A stretch of DNA of 64,000 nt from Deltaproteobacteria bacterium RIFCSPHIGHO2_02_FULL_44_16 (GCA_001798185.1 MGRM01000008.1:1-64000), one strand, 5' to 3'. Shown: positions 40,510 to 49,442, numbered from the stretch's first letter. Notes: generated by a model not told the origin, from the sequence alone. Numbers and translations are program-made.

Positions 40510-41694
40510 ATGGTTCACACTGTCATCGTTGCCGCAGCTCGCACACCGATTGGAAGTTTTCAGGGAGTGCTCAGTTCATTTCAAGCGCCCCAACTCGGTG
40601 CTTTGGCCATTCGCGAAGTGGTTGCACGTGCGCACGTGGATGTTTCCGAAATCGATCATGTGATTATGGGCTGTGTTTTAACCGCAGGTCTCGGCCAAGC
40701 TCCGGCGCGTCAAGCTTCCATTGGAGCAGATCTTCCAAATACGATTGGCGCTCTGACAATCAATAAAGTTTGCAGCTCTGGTCTTCGGGCCATTATGCTC
40801 GCGGATCAAATCATTCGGGCAGGGGATGCAGACGTCATTGTCGCCGGTGGTATGGAATCGATGACCAATGCTCCTTATCTCCTTCCAAAAGCGCGTACCG
40901 GATATCGACTTGGCGATGGCGCTGTCATTGACTCTATGGTCTACGATGGACTTCGCGATGCGTATGATGGCAAGCATATGGGAGAACATGCCGAGAACTG
41001 CGTTCTCAAATATCGTTTTTCACGCGAGGACTTGGATGCATTTGCCATTGAAAGTTATCGACGTGCACAGCGAGCAAGCGCAGAAGGTTTTTTTCGTGAA
41101 GAAATTGTTCCCATTGAAATTCCGCAAGCAAAAGGGATGTTGCTTCGATGTGAAACTGATGAAGAACCGAGTCGAGTCAATTTTGACAAAATTTCCTCTC
41201 TCAAACCGGTTTTCAAAAAAGAGGGATTCATTACGGTTGCCAACGCGAGCTCTCTGAATGATGGAGGAGCTGCGGTCATCGTCATGTCAGAAGCAAAGGC
41301 GAAAACATTCGGTTTAACCCCCCTTGTTCGAATTGTGGGTCATGCTGAAAGCTCTCAAGAGCCTCAATGGTACACCACAGCACCTGTAAATGCTATTAAA
41401 GCAGTTCTTGAAAAAACAAGTTTAAGTATTCAAAATATAGATATTTTTGAAATTAATGAAGCTTTTGCTGCCGTCACGTTAGCAGCGATGAAAGAATTTC
41501 ACCTTTCAGCTGATCAGGTAAATATCAATGGTGGTGCTGTTGCTCTTGGTCATCCTATTGGAGCAAGTGGGGCAAGACTTGTGGCAACAGCGACTTCTTT
41601 GCTGAGACGTTTGAAAAAACAGCGAGCGATCGTCACTCTGTGTAATGGTGGTGGTGAAGCAACAGCAATGGTGTTGGAGCGTATGTCATCCTGA
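40510..41694 (+). CDS. acetyl-CoA C-acetyltransferase (thiolase)
   Basis: The ~394-residue enzyme has the complete thiolase set: V-C-S-S-G-L-R-A nucleophile Cys (near residue 88), N-E-A-F-A, G-H-P-I-G-A-S-G and L-C-N-G-G-G-E with the second Cys. It makes or splits acetoacetyl-CoA or longer 3-ketoacyl-CoA. The start ATG 40510 is preferred to a TTG at 40489. The stop (M-S-S-stop) lies within repeat C copy 3. First gene of the acyl-CoA cluster that continues to about 47 kb. Confidence 0.93.
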   Translation: MVHTVIVAAARTPIGSFQGVLSSFQAPQLGALAIREVVARAHVDVSEIDHVIMGCVLTAGLGQAPARQASIGADLPNTIGALTINKVCSSGLRAIMLADQIIRAGDADVIVAGGMESMTNAPYLLPKARTGYRLGDGAVIDSMVYDGLRDAYDGKHMGEHAENCVLKYRFSREDLDAFAIESYRRAQRASAEGFFREEIVPIEIPQAKGMLLRCETDEEPSRVNFDKISSLKPVFKKEGFITVANASSLNDGGAAVIVMSEAKAKTFGLTPLVRIVGHAESSQEPQWYTTAPVNAIKAVLEKTSLSIQNIDIFEINEAFAAVTLAAMKEFHLSADQVNINGGAVALGHPIGASGARLVATATSLLRRLKKQRAIVTLCNGGGEATAMVLERMSS

Positions 41695-41762
41695 GTGAAA
41701 CGAAGGATCCCGGGATTCTTCGCGGAGTTTACCCTGAGCAAAGTCGAAGGGCTCAGAATGAC
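41684..41762 (+). repeat. palindromic repeat family C, copy 3
   Basis: Family C element in the opposite internal order to copy 2 (GAAGGATCCCGGGATTCTTC, then CTGAGC and CAGAATGACA). It contributes the last two serine codons and the stop of the thiolase. Confidence 0.9.
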
Positions 41763-41782
41763 AAAAAGGGAGTTTTGAAAAA

Positions 41783-41854
41783 TGTCATTCCTGCGAAGGC
41801 AGGAATCCAGAAGTTATTTTCAATGACTGGATCCCCGCTTTCGCGAGGATGACA
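41783..41854 (+). repeat. palindromic repeat family B, copy 3
   Basis: TGTCATTCCTGCGAAGGCAGGAATCC, then GGATCCCCGCTTTCGCGAGGATGACA. It is the second of two repeats placed back to back between thiolase and hbd. Confidence 0.9.
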
Positions 41855-41866
41855 AAAGGGATTCTA

Positions 41867-42718
41867 ATGACTACTCTCAAAACAATTGGTGTGATCGGAG
41901 CAGGACAAATGGGAAGCGGGATTGCACAAGTGTTTGCGACCGCTGGTTTTCACGTAGTACTGCAAGATACCAATGCAAAACAATGCGCAGAGGCAAAGAA
42001 GGGGATTGAAAAATCGCTGACAAAGTTTGTTGAAAAAGGAAAACTTGCTGCTGATCAAAAAGAAAACATTCTTGCTCGCCTCACCACAACAACTGAGCTT
42101 CAAGGTATGAAACAAGCAGATGTGGTGATTGAAGCCGTGACTGAAAATTTAAATCTCAAACTCCAAATTTTTTCGCAACTCGATCACATCGCGCCCTTAC
42201 ATGCCATTCTTGCGAGTAATACTTCGTCTATTTCTATTACATCGCTCGCAGCCGCGACCCATCGTCCTGATAAAGTCATTGGAATGCATTTTATGAATCC
42301 TGTTCCTCTCATGAAAGGGGTCGAAGTGATTCATGGTCAGCAGACATCAGCAGAGACAGCGAAGGTGATTGCATCGCTCATTCAGAAATTAGGAAAAACT
42401 CATGTGAGTTCAAAAGATGTCGCTGGATTTGTGGCCAATAGAATTCTCATGCCGATGATTCGCGAAGCCATTGAAACGCTCGAACAGGGAGTAGCAAGTC
42501 GCGATGACATTGATCGTTGTATGATCGACTGCTGCAATTTTCCGATGGGACCTCTTGCGCTGGCTGATCTTATCGGGCTTGATACATGTGCGTCGATTTT
42601 ACATGTGATGGCTGATGGTTTGGGAAATGATAAATATCGTCCGACGAAACTGATGCAAAAAATGATTGCCGAGGGAAAACTTGGAAGAAAAACTGGAGAA
42701 GGTTTTTATAACTATTGA
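41867..42718 (+). CDS. hbd: 3-hydroxybutyryl-CoA dehydrogenase
   Basis: In the ~283-residue enzyme, G-V-I-G-A-G-Q-M-G-S-G-I-A-Q is the NAD-binding loop and M-H-F-M-N-P-V-P-L-M-K carries the catalytic His. The C-terminal G-F-V-A-N-R-I-L-M-P-M-I-R-E-A domain follows. It oxidises or reduces (S)-3-hydroxybutyryl-CoA. ATG 41867 starts at the usual position ahead of the Rossmann fold. Not fused to a hydratase. Confidence 0.93.
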   Translation: MTTLKTIGVIGAGQMGSGIAQVFATAGFHVVLQDTNAKQCAEAKKGIEKSLTKFVEKGKLAADQKENILARLTTTTELQGMKQADVVIEAVTENLNLKLQIFSQLDHIAPLHAILASNTSSISITSLAAATHRPDKVIGMHFMNPVPLMKGVEVIHGQQTSAETAKVIASLIQKLGKTHVSSKDVAGFVANRILMPMIREAIETLEQGVASRDDIDRCMIDCCNFPMGPLALADLIGLDTCASILHVMADGLGNDKYRPTKLMQKMIAEGKLGRKTGEGFYNY

Positions 42719-42721
42719 GGG

Positions 42722-42818
42722 TGTCATCGCGAGCCCGAAGGGCGTGGCGATCTCCTGACAACACAAGAGATTGCTTCGTCGTCCCCCAAAGATTCATGGG
42801 GGACTTCTCGCAATGACA
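42722..42818 (+). repeat. palindromic repeat family A, copy 3
   Basis: Contains an additional GTCCCCCAAAGATTCATGGGGGAC hairpin before the closing CTCGCAATGACA. Confidence 0.92.
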
Positions 42819-42830
42819 TAAACAAAAAAA

Positions 42831-43619
42831 ATGACTTCGAACTATTTAAATCTTATTACCGAAACCATCGGCTCCATTGGCGTTCTCAAAATCAATCGTC
42901 CGAAACAATTGAACGCACTGAACATGGAGACGCTCATTGAACTTGAGCGTGCGGTGACTGAGTTTGATCATCAAACAAATATTCGCGTCATAGTCATTAC
43001 CGGTGAAGGTGAAAAAGCTTTTGTGGCTGGCGCGGATATCGCTGCGATGCGTGAAATGACTCCCACACAAGCAGATGAGTTTGCGCATCAAGGTCATCGC
43101 ACCATGAACACCATTGAACAGGCATCAAAACCGGTGATTGCTTGTGTGAATGGATATGCACTCGGAGGTGGAACTGAGCTCGCACTTGCATGTGACATTC
43201 TTTATGCTTCGGACAAAGCGACCTTCGGCCTTCCTGAAACAAAGCTGTCGCTTCTTCCTGGGTTTGGGGGAACACAACGTATGCCGCGTTTGATTGGAGT
43301 TGCTCGTGCGAAAGAGCTCATCTTTACCGGAAAAACTCTTTCGGCTCAAGAGGCTTACGAACTCGGCATAGTCAATAAAGTCATAGCGCATGCAGAACTC
43401 CCTTCAGCCGTTCGATCTCTTGCAGAGACGATTGCTGCTAACAGTCCTGGTGCCATTCGACTTGCAAAAAAAGTCATCAATCAAGGAAACAATCTCTCCT
43501 TTCAGGCAGCGCTCGAATATGAACGGACTCAATTTGAAGAACTTTTTGCAACACAAGACTGTAAAGAAGGCCTTGCGGCCTTTCTTGAAAAACGAAAGCC
43601 TGAGTTTAAAGGAGCATAA
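42831..43619 (+). CDS. enoyl-CoA hydratase/isomerase (crotonase family)
   Basis: The 262-residue protein carries A-G-A-D-I-A-A-M and N-G-Y-A-L-G-G-G-T-E-L-A-L-A-C-D, with Glu in positions matching the catalytic pair (E in T-E-L-A-L and in F-G-L-P-E-T-K-L). It hydrates crotonyl-CoA to 3-hydroxybutyryl-CoA, the partner step to hbd. Between two repeats (family A before, family B after) yet in the same direction as its neighbours. Confidence 0.93.
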   Translation: MTSNYLNLITETIGSIGVLKINRPKQLNALNMETLIELERAVTEFDHQTNIRVIVITGEGEKAFVAGADIAAMREMTPTQADEFAHQGHRTMNTIEQASKPVIACVNGYALGGGTELALACDILYASDKATFGLPETKLSLLPGFGGTQRMPRLIGVARAKELIFTGKTLSAQEAYELGIVNKVIAHAELPSAVRSLAETIAANSPGAIRLAKKVINQGNNLSFQAALEYERTQFEELFATQDCKEGLAAFLEKRKPEFKGA

Positions 43620-43628
43620 ACAAAAAGA

Positions 43629-43695
43629 TGTCATTCCCGCGAAAGCGGGAATCTCAAGTGTTTACATGAGATCCTTCGTTTCACTCAGGATGACA
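43629..43695 (+). repeat. hybrid B/C palindromic repeat
   Basis: Begins as family B (TGTCATTCCCGCGAAAGCGGGAATCTC) and ends as family C (GATCCTTCGTTTCACTCAGGATGACA). A chimera of two families. Confidence 0.85.
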
Positions 43696-43709
43696 ACGAG
43701 GAGTACAGA

Positions 43710-44861
43710 ATGAATTTTGAATTAACCGAAGACCAAAAATTGCTTCAACAAACGGTTCGTGAATTTGCACAGCATGAGATTGCACCTCATGCTGCAAAGC
43801 TCGATGAGCTTTCGGAGTTTCCGTATGAACATGTCAAAAAAATGGCTGAGCTGGGACTGATGGGAATGATGGTACCACCTGAGCTTGGTGGCGGTGGCAT
43901 GGATAATCTCTCGTATGTTTTGGCGCTTGAAGAACTCTCTGCAGCATGCGCTTCCACCGCAGTGACGATGTCGGTCAACAATTCACTTTATTGTGGTTGT
44001 CTTCTCAGTTCTGCAAATGAAGCTCAGAAGAAAAAATATATTCCCGATTGGGCGTCAGGGAAAAAGCTCGGGGCGTACGCTCTCTCCGAACCCGGAACGG
44101 GTTCCGATGCTGCAAATCAAAAAACCACTGCGTCAAAACAAGGAAATAAATATCTGCTCAATGGAACGAAAAATTTTATTACGAATGGTCCTCAAGCCGA
44201 TGCCATGATTGTTTTTGCCATGACTGACAAAGAAAAACGTCATAAAGGAATTTCGGCTTTCATTGTTGAGAAAAATTTTTCTGGATTCAATGTGGGCAAG
44301 GTCGAAAAGAAAATGGGGATTCGCGCAAGTTCCACTTCTGAAATTGTATTCAAAAATTGTGAAGTTCCAGTTGAGAATCGATTGGGAGAAGAGGGAGATG
44401 GATTCAAAATTGCGATGACAACCCTCGATGGCGGTCGCATCGGCATTGCAACTCAGGCGCTCGGCATCGCGCGCGCTGCGTTTGAAACTGCAGCGAAATA
44501 TTCAACACAGCGAGAAGCTTTTGGACAAACGATTTCTCAGTTTCAAGGCATTCAGTGGAAACTTGCAGATATGGCCATGAACATTGATGCTGCGCGTCTC
44601 CTCATTCATCGTGCTGCGTGGATGAAGGCTCGTGGAGAACGTGTCACCAAGCAAGCTGCGATGGCAAAACTTTTTGCATCAGAGATGGCAATGAATGTCA
44701 CAAAAGATGCGATTCAAGTTCTCGGAGGTTACGGCTATTGTCGCGAATATCCCGTCGAACGCTATTTCCGCGATGCGAAAATTACCGAGATTTACGAAGG
44801 GACCAGTGAAATTCAGCGTATTGTGATTGCTCGTGAAGTATTAAAAGAGATCACTTCATGA
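43710..44861 (+). CDS. acyl-CoA dehydrogenase, short-chain type
   Basis: The 383-residue flavoprotein has the acyl-CoA dehydrogenase signature motifs: A-Y-A-L-S-E-P-G-T-G-S-D near 125 and Q-V-L-G-G-Y-G-Y-C-R-E-Y-P-V-E-R with Y-R-D-A-K-I-T-E-I-Y-E-G-T-S-E near the end. The catalytic Glu lies in I-Y-E-G-T. It oxidises saturated acyl-CoA to enoyl-CoA with electrons to ETF. It overlaps the mutase gene by four bases. Confidence 0.93.
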   Translation: MNFELTEDQKLLQQTVREFAQHEIAPHAAKLDELSEFPYEHVKKMAELGLMGMMVPPELGGGGMDNLSYVLALEELSAACASTAVTMSVNNSLYCGCLLSSANEAQKKKYIPDWASGKKLGAYALSEPGTGSDAANQKTTASKQGNKYLLNGTKNFITNGPQADAMIVFAMTDKEKRHKGISAFIVEKNFSGFNVGKVEKKMGIRASSTSEIVFKNCEVPVENRLGEEGDGFKIAMTTLDGGRIGIATQALGIARAAFETAAKYSTQREAFGQTISQFQGIQWKLADMAMNIDAARLLIHRAAWMKARGERVTKQAAMAKLFASEMAMNVTKDAIQVLGGYGYCREYPVERYFRDAKITEIYEGTSEIQRIVIAREVLKEITS

Positions 44862-46453
44862 ATGAAAAACAAAAAAAATTTGAAACTCTTTCATTTCGAC
44901 CGATTGAAGAACTTTATACATCAGACAATTTGAAAGGCTTTAACGAAGCTCGTGATCTTGGTCGTCCCGGAGAATATCCCTTCACACGCGGCATTTATCC
45001 CACGATGTATCGAGGTCGACTCTGGACCATGCGTCTTTTTTCCGGCTTTGGTACGGCCGAAGAAACAAACAAACGCTATCACTATCTTCTTGAACATGGT
45101 CAGACCGGTTTATCGGTTGCTTTCGATTTTCCAACTCTCATGGGTTACGATTCAGACTCCGAGCGCTCGCAAGGCGAAGTCGGAATGTGCGGTGTTGCCA
45201 TCGATACGCTCGATGACATGGAATCTCTCTTTAAAGGCATTCCACTTGATCACGTGACAACGTCGATGACGATCAATGGGCCTGCGTCAGTTCTTCTCGC
45301 TTTTTATTTTGCGGTTGCACAAAAACAGAATGTTCCTCTCACCAAAGTGGGCGGGACCGTTCAGAATGATCTTCTCAAAGAATTTATCGCGCAAAACTCT
45401 TACGCATTTCCTCCCGATCCTTCGATGCGCGTTGTGGTCGATATGATCGAGTATTGCGCAGATCATGCACCACGCTTTCATCCCGTTTCGATTTCTGGGT
45501 ATCACATTCGCGAAGCAGGATCGACAGCGCTGCAAGAGCTTGCCTTTACACTTGCTGATGGCATTGCCTATGTTCAAGCTTGTGTTGATCGCGGACTTGA
45601 TGTTGACAAAATTGCTCGCCGACTCTCTTTTTTCTTTAATTCCCATAATGATTTTTTTGAAGAGATTGCAAAATTTCGAGCAGCTCGTCGCATCTGGGCA
45701 AAGGTGATGCGTGAACGGTTTCATGCAAAGGACGAACGTTCATGGCAACTTCGTTTCCACACACAAACTGCTGGAGTCAGTCTCACGGCCCAACAACCTT
45801 ATAATAATGTGGTTCGTACAACTCTTCAGGGCCTTGCGGCAGTGCTTGGGGGAACACAGTCCCTTCATACGAATGCGCTCGATGAAACGCTGGCACTTCC
45901 CACAGAAAAATCTGCGCGCATCGCTCTTCGCACACAACAAATCATTGCACATGAATCGGGAGTGACCAATACCGTTGATCCTTTAGCAGGAAGTTATTTT
46001 ATCGAGAAGCTCACGAATGAGATGGAACAAGAAGCCATGGAACTGATTACAGAAATCGATGCCATGGGCGGCATGTTGCAAGCGGTCAAAAATGGTTTTC
46101 CTCAACGACAAATCGCCGATGCGAGTTTCAAACTTCAACAGCAAATCGAGAAAAAAGAGAGAATCATTGTCGGTCTCAATGCATTTGAAAGTAAAGATGA
46201 TGACAATCTGGAAATTTTAAAAATTGATGACACAGCTCGTTTGAAACAGATGCAACGTTTAAAAAAGATAAAAGCGGGAAGAGATCAGATGCGTGTTGAC
46301 AAAACATTGAAACGATTGAAAGAAGTCGCGTCTTCGAAACAAAATCTCATGGAGCCGCTCATCGAATGCGCCCGTGCTTATTGCACTCTCGAAGAGATGA
46401 TCACCGTAATGAAAAGTGTGTTTGGGGAATATCATGACCCTGGGATATTTTAA
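44858..46453 (+). CDS. acyl-CoA mutase large subunit (methylmalonyl-CoA mutase type)
   Basis: The 531-residue substrate-binding subunit carries Y-P-F-T-R-G-I-Y-P-T-M-Y, S-V-A-F-D-F-P-T-L-M-G-Y-D-S-D and T-L-Q-G-L-A-A-V-L-G-G-T-Q-S-L-H-T-N of the methylmalonyl-CoA mutase TIM barrel. The B12-binding part is not fused but encoded by the small gene starting 101 bases later. Together they rearrange a branched to a linear acyl-CoA, most likely methylmalonyl to succinyl-CoA; isobutyryl or ethylmalonyl relatives cannot be excluded by eye. Confidence 0.9.
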   Translation: MNEKQKKFETLSFRPIEELYTSDNLKGFNEARDLGRPGEYPFTRGIYPTMYRGRLWTMRLFSGFGTAEETNKRYHYLLEHGQTGLSVAFDFPTLMGYDSDSERSQGEVGMCGVAIDTLDDMESLFKGIPLDHVTTSMTINGPASVLLAFYFAVAQKQNVPLTKVGGTVQNDLLKEFIAQNSYAFPPDPSMRVVVDMIEYCADHAPRFHPVSISGYHIREAGSTALQELAFTLADGIAYVQACVDRGLDVDKIARRLSFFFNSHNDFFEEIAKFRAARRIWAKVMRERFHAKDERSWQLRFHTQTAGVSLTAQQPYNNVVRTTLQGLAAVLGGTQSLHTNALDETLALPTEKSARIALRTQQIIAHESGVTNTVDPLAGSYFIEKLTNEMEQEAMELITEIDAMGGMLQAVKNGFPQRQIADASFKLQQQIEKKERIIVGLNAFESKDDDNLEILKIDDTARLKQMQRLKKIKAGRDQMRVDKTLKRLKEVASSKQNLMEPLIECARAYCTLEEMITVMKSVFGEYHDPGIF

Positions 46454-46457
46454 TTTG

Positions 46458-46545
46458 TGTCATCGCGAGCCCAAAGGGCGTGGCGATCTCCTAAAAGCAC
46501 TGTTTGCAGGAGATTGCTTCGTCGCTAAGGCTCCTCGCAATGACA
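46458..46545 (+). repeat. palindromic repeat family A, copy 4
   Basis: Copy between the two mutase subunit genes, with CCAAAGGGCGTGGCGATCTCC and TTCGTCGCTAAGG wording. Confidence 0.92.
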
Positions 46546-46554
46546 AAAAAATTT

Positions 46555-46944
46555 ATGTCTAAAATACGCATCTTAGTCGCAAAACCGGGATTAGATGGTC
46601 ACGATCGTGGCGTGAAAATTATCGCTCGCACACTGCGAGATGCTGGATATGAAGTGATTTATACGGGGCTCCATCAAACTCCGGAGCAGATTGTTTCTGC
46701 CGCAGTGCAAGAGGATGTGAATGCCATTGGACTTTCGATTCTTTCAGGAGCGCATCTTCATTTATTTAAACGCATTCTTGATCTCTTAAAAGAAAATGAT
46801 GCCTCAGGTATTAAAATTTTTGGTGGTGGAATTATTCCTGATGAAGATGTAAAGGAACTCAAAAAAATGGGAGTCTCAGAAATTTTTACTCCTGGTGCAC
46901 CCATCGAAGAGATACTGAGTTGGGTAAAAAAGAATATTGGTTGA
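46555..46944 (+). CDS. B12-binding small subunit of the acyl-CoA mutase
   Basis: The ~129-residue protein carries [10 protein letters not shown] near the start, the DxHxxG motif whose His replaces the lower ligand of cobalamin, followed by S-I-L-S-G-A-H and G-G-G-I-I-P-D-E-D. It holds the coenzyme B12 used by the large subunit. ATG 46555 is preferred because upstream codons belong to repeat A. No MeaB chaperone gene is seen. Confidence 0.93.
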   Translation: MSKIRILVAKPGLDGHDRGVKIIARTLRDAGYEVIYTGLHQTPEQIVSAAVQEDVNAIGLSILSGAHLHLFKRILDLLKENDASGIKIFGGGIIPDEDVKELKKMGVSEIFTPGAPIEEILSWVKKNIG

Positions 46945-46950
46945 TAATGC

Positions 46951-47011
46951 TGTCATTCCCGCGAAAGCGGGAATCTCATGAGATCCCCGATAAAAACACT
47001 CGGGGATGACA
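46951..47011 (+). repeat. palindromic repeat family B, copy 5
   Basis: TGTCATTCCCGCGAAAGCGGGAATCTC and a CGGGGATGACA end, between the mutase small subunit and the thiolase-fold gene. Confidence 0.92.
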
Positions 47012-47067
47012 ATGCTCAAAACCGACATTTTGTTTTGCGCTGGCTATACTATTAACGAGGAGAACTT

Positions 47068-48393
47068 ATGGCATTTAAAGACGCACCCCCTGTCTATGTC
47101 GTCGCTGCTGGCGTTTCGAAGTTTGCCAAAGCACGACCAGATAAAACTTTTCAAGCGATCGTCAAAGAGGCTGTCGCCTATTCTGTTACAGACATTGGAA
47201 TTGAATACGGGAAATTTGTCGAACTTGTGGATGGCGCTGTTGCTTCTTATTTTTCCGATCATTTTTTACGACAACTCAAAGCAGCAGCCATGTGCCAAGA
47301 TTATTTAAATCTCTGTCCAAAGCCGGCGCATCGTGTGGAAGCGGGTGGTGCAACTGGCGGCATTGCTTTCCAGGAAGGATATAAAAACATTGCCTCAGGC
47401 CTCATGGATGTTTGTCTCATCTATGGTTGGGAAACGATGAGTACCGTGAATACGTGGAAGGGAAATGAGTTCATCGCTCTTGCCTCTGATGTCAGTTTCG
47501 ACTTTCCCGTCGGCGGATTTTACTCTGGCTATTACGCGATGATGGTGGTGCGTCATATGAAAGAATATGGAACCACTCCTGAACAGATGGCCTATATCTC
47601 GGTCAAAAATCACCATAACGCCTTTCATAATCCTTATGCTCAGAAGCAACAGCGACTCACGATTCAAGATGTGCGTGAATCGGAAATGGTGGCATGGCCT
47701 CTGACGCGTCTCGATATCTGTTGTATGAGTGATGGAGCAGCAGCCGTCGTGCTTGCTTCCGAAGAGGGAGTAAAAAAATTAGAAAGGGCCGCGGGCCGAT
47801 CGCTTCCAAAAGCACGCATCACCGGTGTCGGTCGTGGAACTGATGCCATGCGCATGGCCGACCGTCCTCACAAAAAAGTTCCACTTCTTCCCCATGAAAC
47901 AGAAGCAGATTATAAAAATCTCGATTATCCGGGCGTTCATTCATTTCGCGCAGGGCGCATGGCTTCCATACAAGCGTATGAGCATGCTGGAATTACCGAT
48001 CCTCTGCGTGAAATTAATTTCATTGAACTTCATGACGCTTATACTTCGTCTGAAATTCAGACCTATGAAGACATGGGACTCTGTAAATACGGCGAAGGTG
48101 GCAGCTTCGCAGCTTCTGGGAAAACATTTATGCCCAATGTGAAGTACGGCTTAACGCTCAAAGAAAAACCGGTCTGTCCGGTGAATCCATCGGGTGGGCT
48201 CATTGCGTGCGGGCATCCAGTTGGCGCGACTGGGCTCATGCAAGCGGCATTTGCGCTCTGGCAAATTCAGGGAACCATTGAAAAACATTTTAAAGATAAA
48301 ACACTGCAAGTTCCAAATGCAAAACGTGGTGTGATTCACTCTCACGCAGGAACTGGAACATTTGTGACCGTAAGTATATTGGAACGTGTATAA
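47068..48393 (+). CDS. thiolase-fold protein of the SCP2/DUF35-partner type, without the usual Cys nucleophile
   Basis: This 441-residue thiolase-superfamily protein retains D-G-A-A-A-V-V-L-A, H-D-A-Y-T-S-S-E and G-H-P-V-G-A-T-G near the C-terminus. Where thiolases have C-A-S-G (about residue 92) it reads V-E-A-G-G-A-T-G-G, so the nucleophilic cysteine is absent. The terminal second Cys motif is also changed to H-S-H-A-G-T-G. It is followed by a DUF35 gene. This combination recalls the Ltp2/ChsH2 retro-aldolase pair of steroid side-chain degradation, or a thiolase-like acyl-CoA lyase. Exact reaction unknown. AACGAGGAGAAC precedes the ATG. Confidence 0.85.
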   Translation: MAFKDAPPVYVVAAGVSKFAKARPDKTFQAIVKEAVAYSVTDIGIEYGKFVELVDGAVASYFSDHFLRQLKAAAMCQDYLNLCPKPAHRVEAGGATGGIAFQEGYKNIASGLMDVCLIYGWETMSTVNTWKGNEFIALASDVSFDFPVGGFYSGYYAMMVVRHMKEYGTTPEQMAYISVKNHHNAFHNPYAQKQQRLTIQDVRESEMVAWPLTRLDICCMSDGAAAVVLASEEGVKKLERAAGRSLPKARITGVGRGTDAMRMADRPHKKVPLLPHETEADYKNLDYPGVHSFRAGRMASIQAYEHAGITDPLREINFIELHDAYTSSEIQTYEDMGLCKYGEGGSFAASGKTFMPNVKYGLTLKEKPVCPVNPSGGLIACGHPVGATGLMQAAFALWQIQGTIEKHFKDKTLQVPNAKRGVIHSHAGTGTFVTVSILERV

Positions 48394-48528
48394 GACAGCT
48401 CTTTTGAAACAGATGAGATACGGGTGACGCCGGAGGTGCTTCCGGGAGGGTCTCCCGCGATAGTGGGAGATCCGGAACACCGCAGGCGGCAGGACCCGAT
48501 ACCAAAAAAGGTTTCAAAAGGCTGTCTT
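48392..48528. repeat. large hairpin element between thiolase-fold and DUF35 genes
   Basis: Outer arms AAGACAGCTCTTTTGAAAC (48392-48410) and GTTTCAAAAGGCTGTCTT (48511-48528) match with one bulge. Inside, CGGGT/ACCCG, a GGTG-TTCCGG pair, and GGTCTCCC/GGGAGATCC give further stems, so nearly the whole 137 bases can fold on itself. Confidence 0.8.
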
Positions 48529-48544
48529 AAAAAGGAGAATCATA

Positions 48545-49102
48545 ATGACAAAAAAAATTCAAACACGACTGCCAGAAACCGATACAGGAGCAACTGTTTT
48601 TCAAATTCCGTTTCCGAAAAATCTTGAAACGCTGAAAGAGATGTCGCCGATCATTGTGAAACAACCGTATCATATCGATTACATTCATAGTTATGGACAA
48701 GATTCACCGTGGTTTGCAGCGCTCACCAATAAAAAACTTCTCGGAAATAAATGTCGTGGTTGCGGAAGTGTTTTTGCAACCCCGCGTCTTTCATGCATGG
48801 AGTGTGGAAGCGAAACCGATTGGATTGAATTGCCTCAAAATGGCCGTCTTCATAGTTTTACGGTTTGCTACTTTGGAGCGGAAGCTTTTCTGAAAGAGAC
48901 CCCTTTTATTTTAGGGCTTATTGAATTTGAGGGAGTTGATACGCTCCTTCTTTCCCGCGTGCTTGGACTCGATATGAATGAGGCGAGCCTCAAGTGGGTA
49001 GGACTTGAAGTGGAAGCCAAATTTCGACGCAATTGCAAACTCGAACCGACCGATGTCTATTTTGTTCCTCGTCAAGCGAATACAAAAGAAAGTTGCTGTT
49101 AA
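48545..49102 (+). CDS. DUF35 zinc-ribbon/OB-fold acyl-CoA binding protein
   Basis: In the 185-residue protein a helical start of about 50 residues is followed by C-R-G-C-G-S-V-F (about 75-82) and C-M-E-C-G-S, the four-cysteine zinc ribbon. Then comes the OB-fold G-R-L-H-S-F-T-V-C-Y-F-G and P-F-I-L-G-L-I-E-F-E-G. DUF35 proteins bind thiolase-fold partners and channel acyl-CoA substrate. Adjacent to the Cys-less thiolase-fold protein, so the two probably form one enzyme. The 137-base hairpin separates them. Confidence 0.92.
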   Translation: MTKKIQTRLPETDTGATVFQIPFPKNLETLKEMSPIIVKQPYHIDYIHSYGQDSPWFAALTNKKLLGNKCRGCGSVFATPRLSCMECGSETDWIELPQNGRLHSFTVCYFGAEAFLKETPFILGLIEFEGVDTLLLSRVLGLDMNEASLKWVGLEVEAKFRRNCKLEPTDVYFVPRQANTKESCC

Positions 49103-49106
49103 AAAT

Positions 49107-49442
49107 ATGCAAAGAGCAACAAAACAAAAAGAAAGAGAAGATGAAATTCTTGAAAAAATAATTGAATTGTTAGTTCGTGAACTAGAACCAACTCGGATTT
49201 ATCTTTTTGGATCTCGAGCAAAAGGGAAAGCGCATAAAGGCTCTGACTTTGATATTGCAATTGATGGAGTTCAGCCAGATGACGCCTTTTTGAGAAAAAT
49301 GAGAGGGGAAATTGAAGGATTTTCGGGACTTTACACGATTGACATCGTTTTTCTCTCAGAACTCAATAAACAATTTCGCGAGCTTATTTTAGAAACAGGA
49401 AAGATTATCTATGACGCAAAAGGAAGTTCAATATTCAATTGA
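49107..49442 (+). CDS. MNT-type nucleotidyltransferase (MntA-like antitoxin)
   Basis: In the ~111-residue protein, Y-L-F-G-S-R-A-K-G-K-A-H-K-G-S-D-F-D-I-A-I gives the GSR...DxD motif of minimal nucleotidyltransferases. ATG 49107 is preferred to the longer reading. It overlaps the HEPN gene by about 32 bases. In characterised MNT/HEPN pairs the nucleotidyltransferase AMPylates and silences the HEPN ribonuclease. Confidence 0.88.
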   Translation: MQRATKQKEREDEILEKIIELLVRELEPTRIYLFGSRAKGKAHKGSDFDIAIDGVQPDDAFLRKMRGEIEGFSGLYTIDIVFLSELNKQFRELILETGKIIYDAKGSSIFN

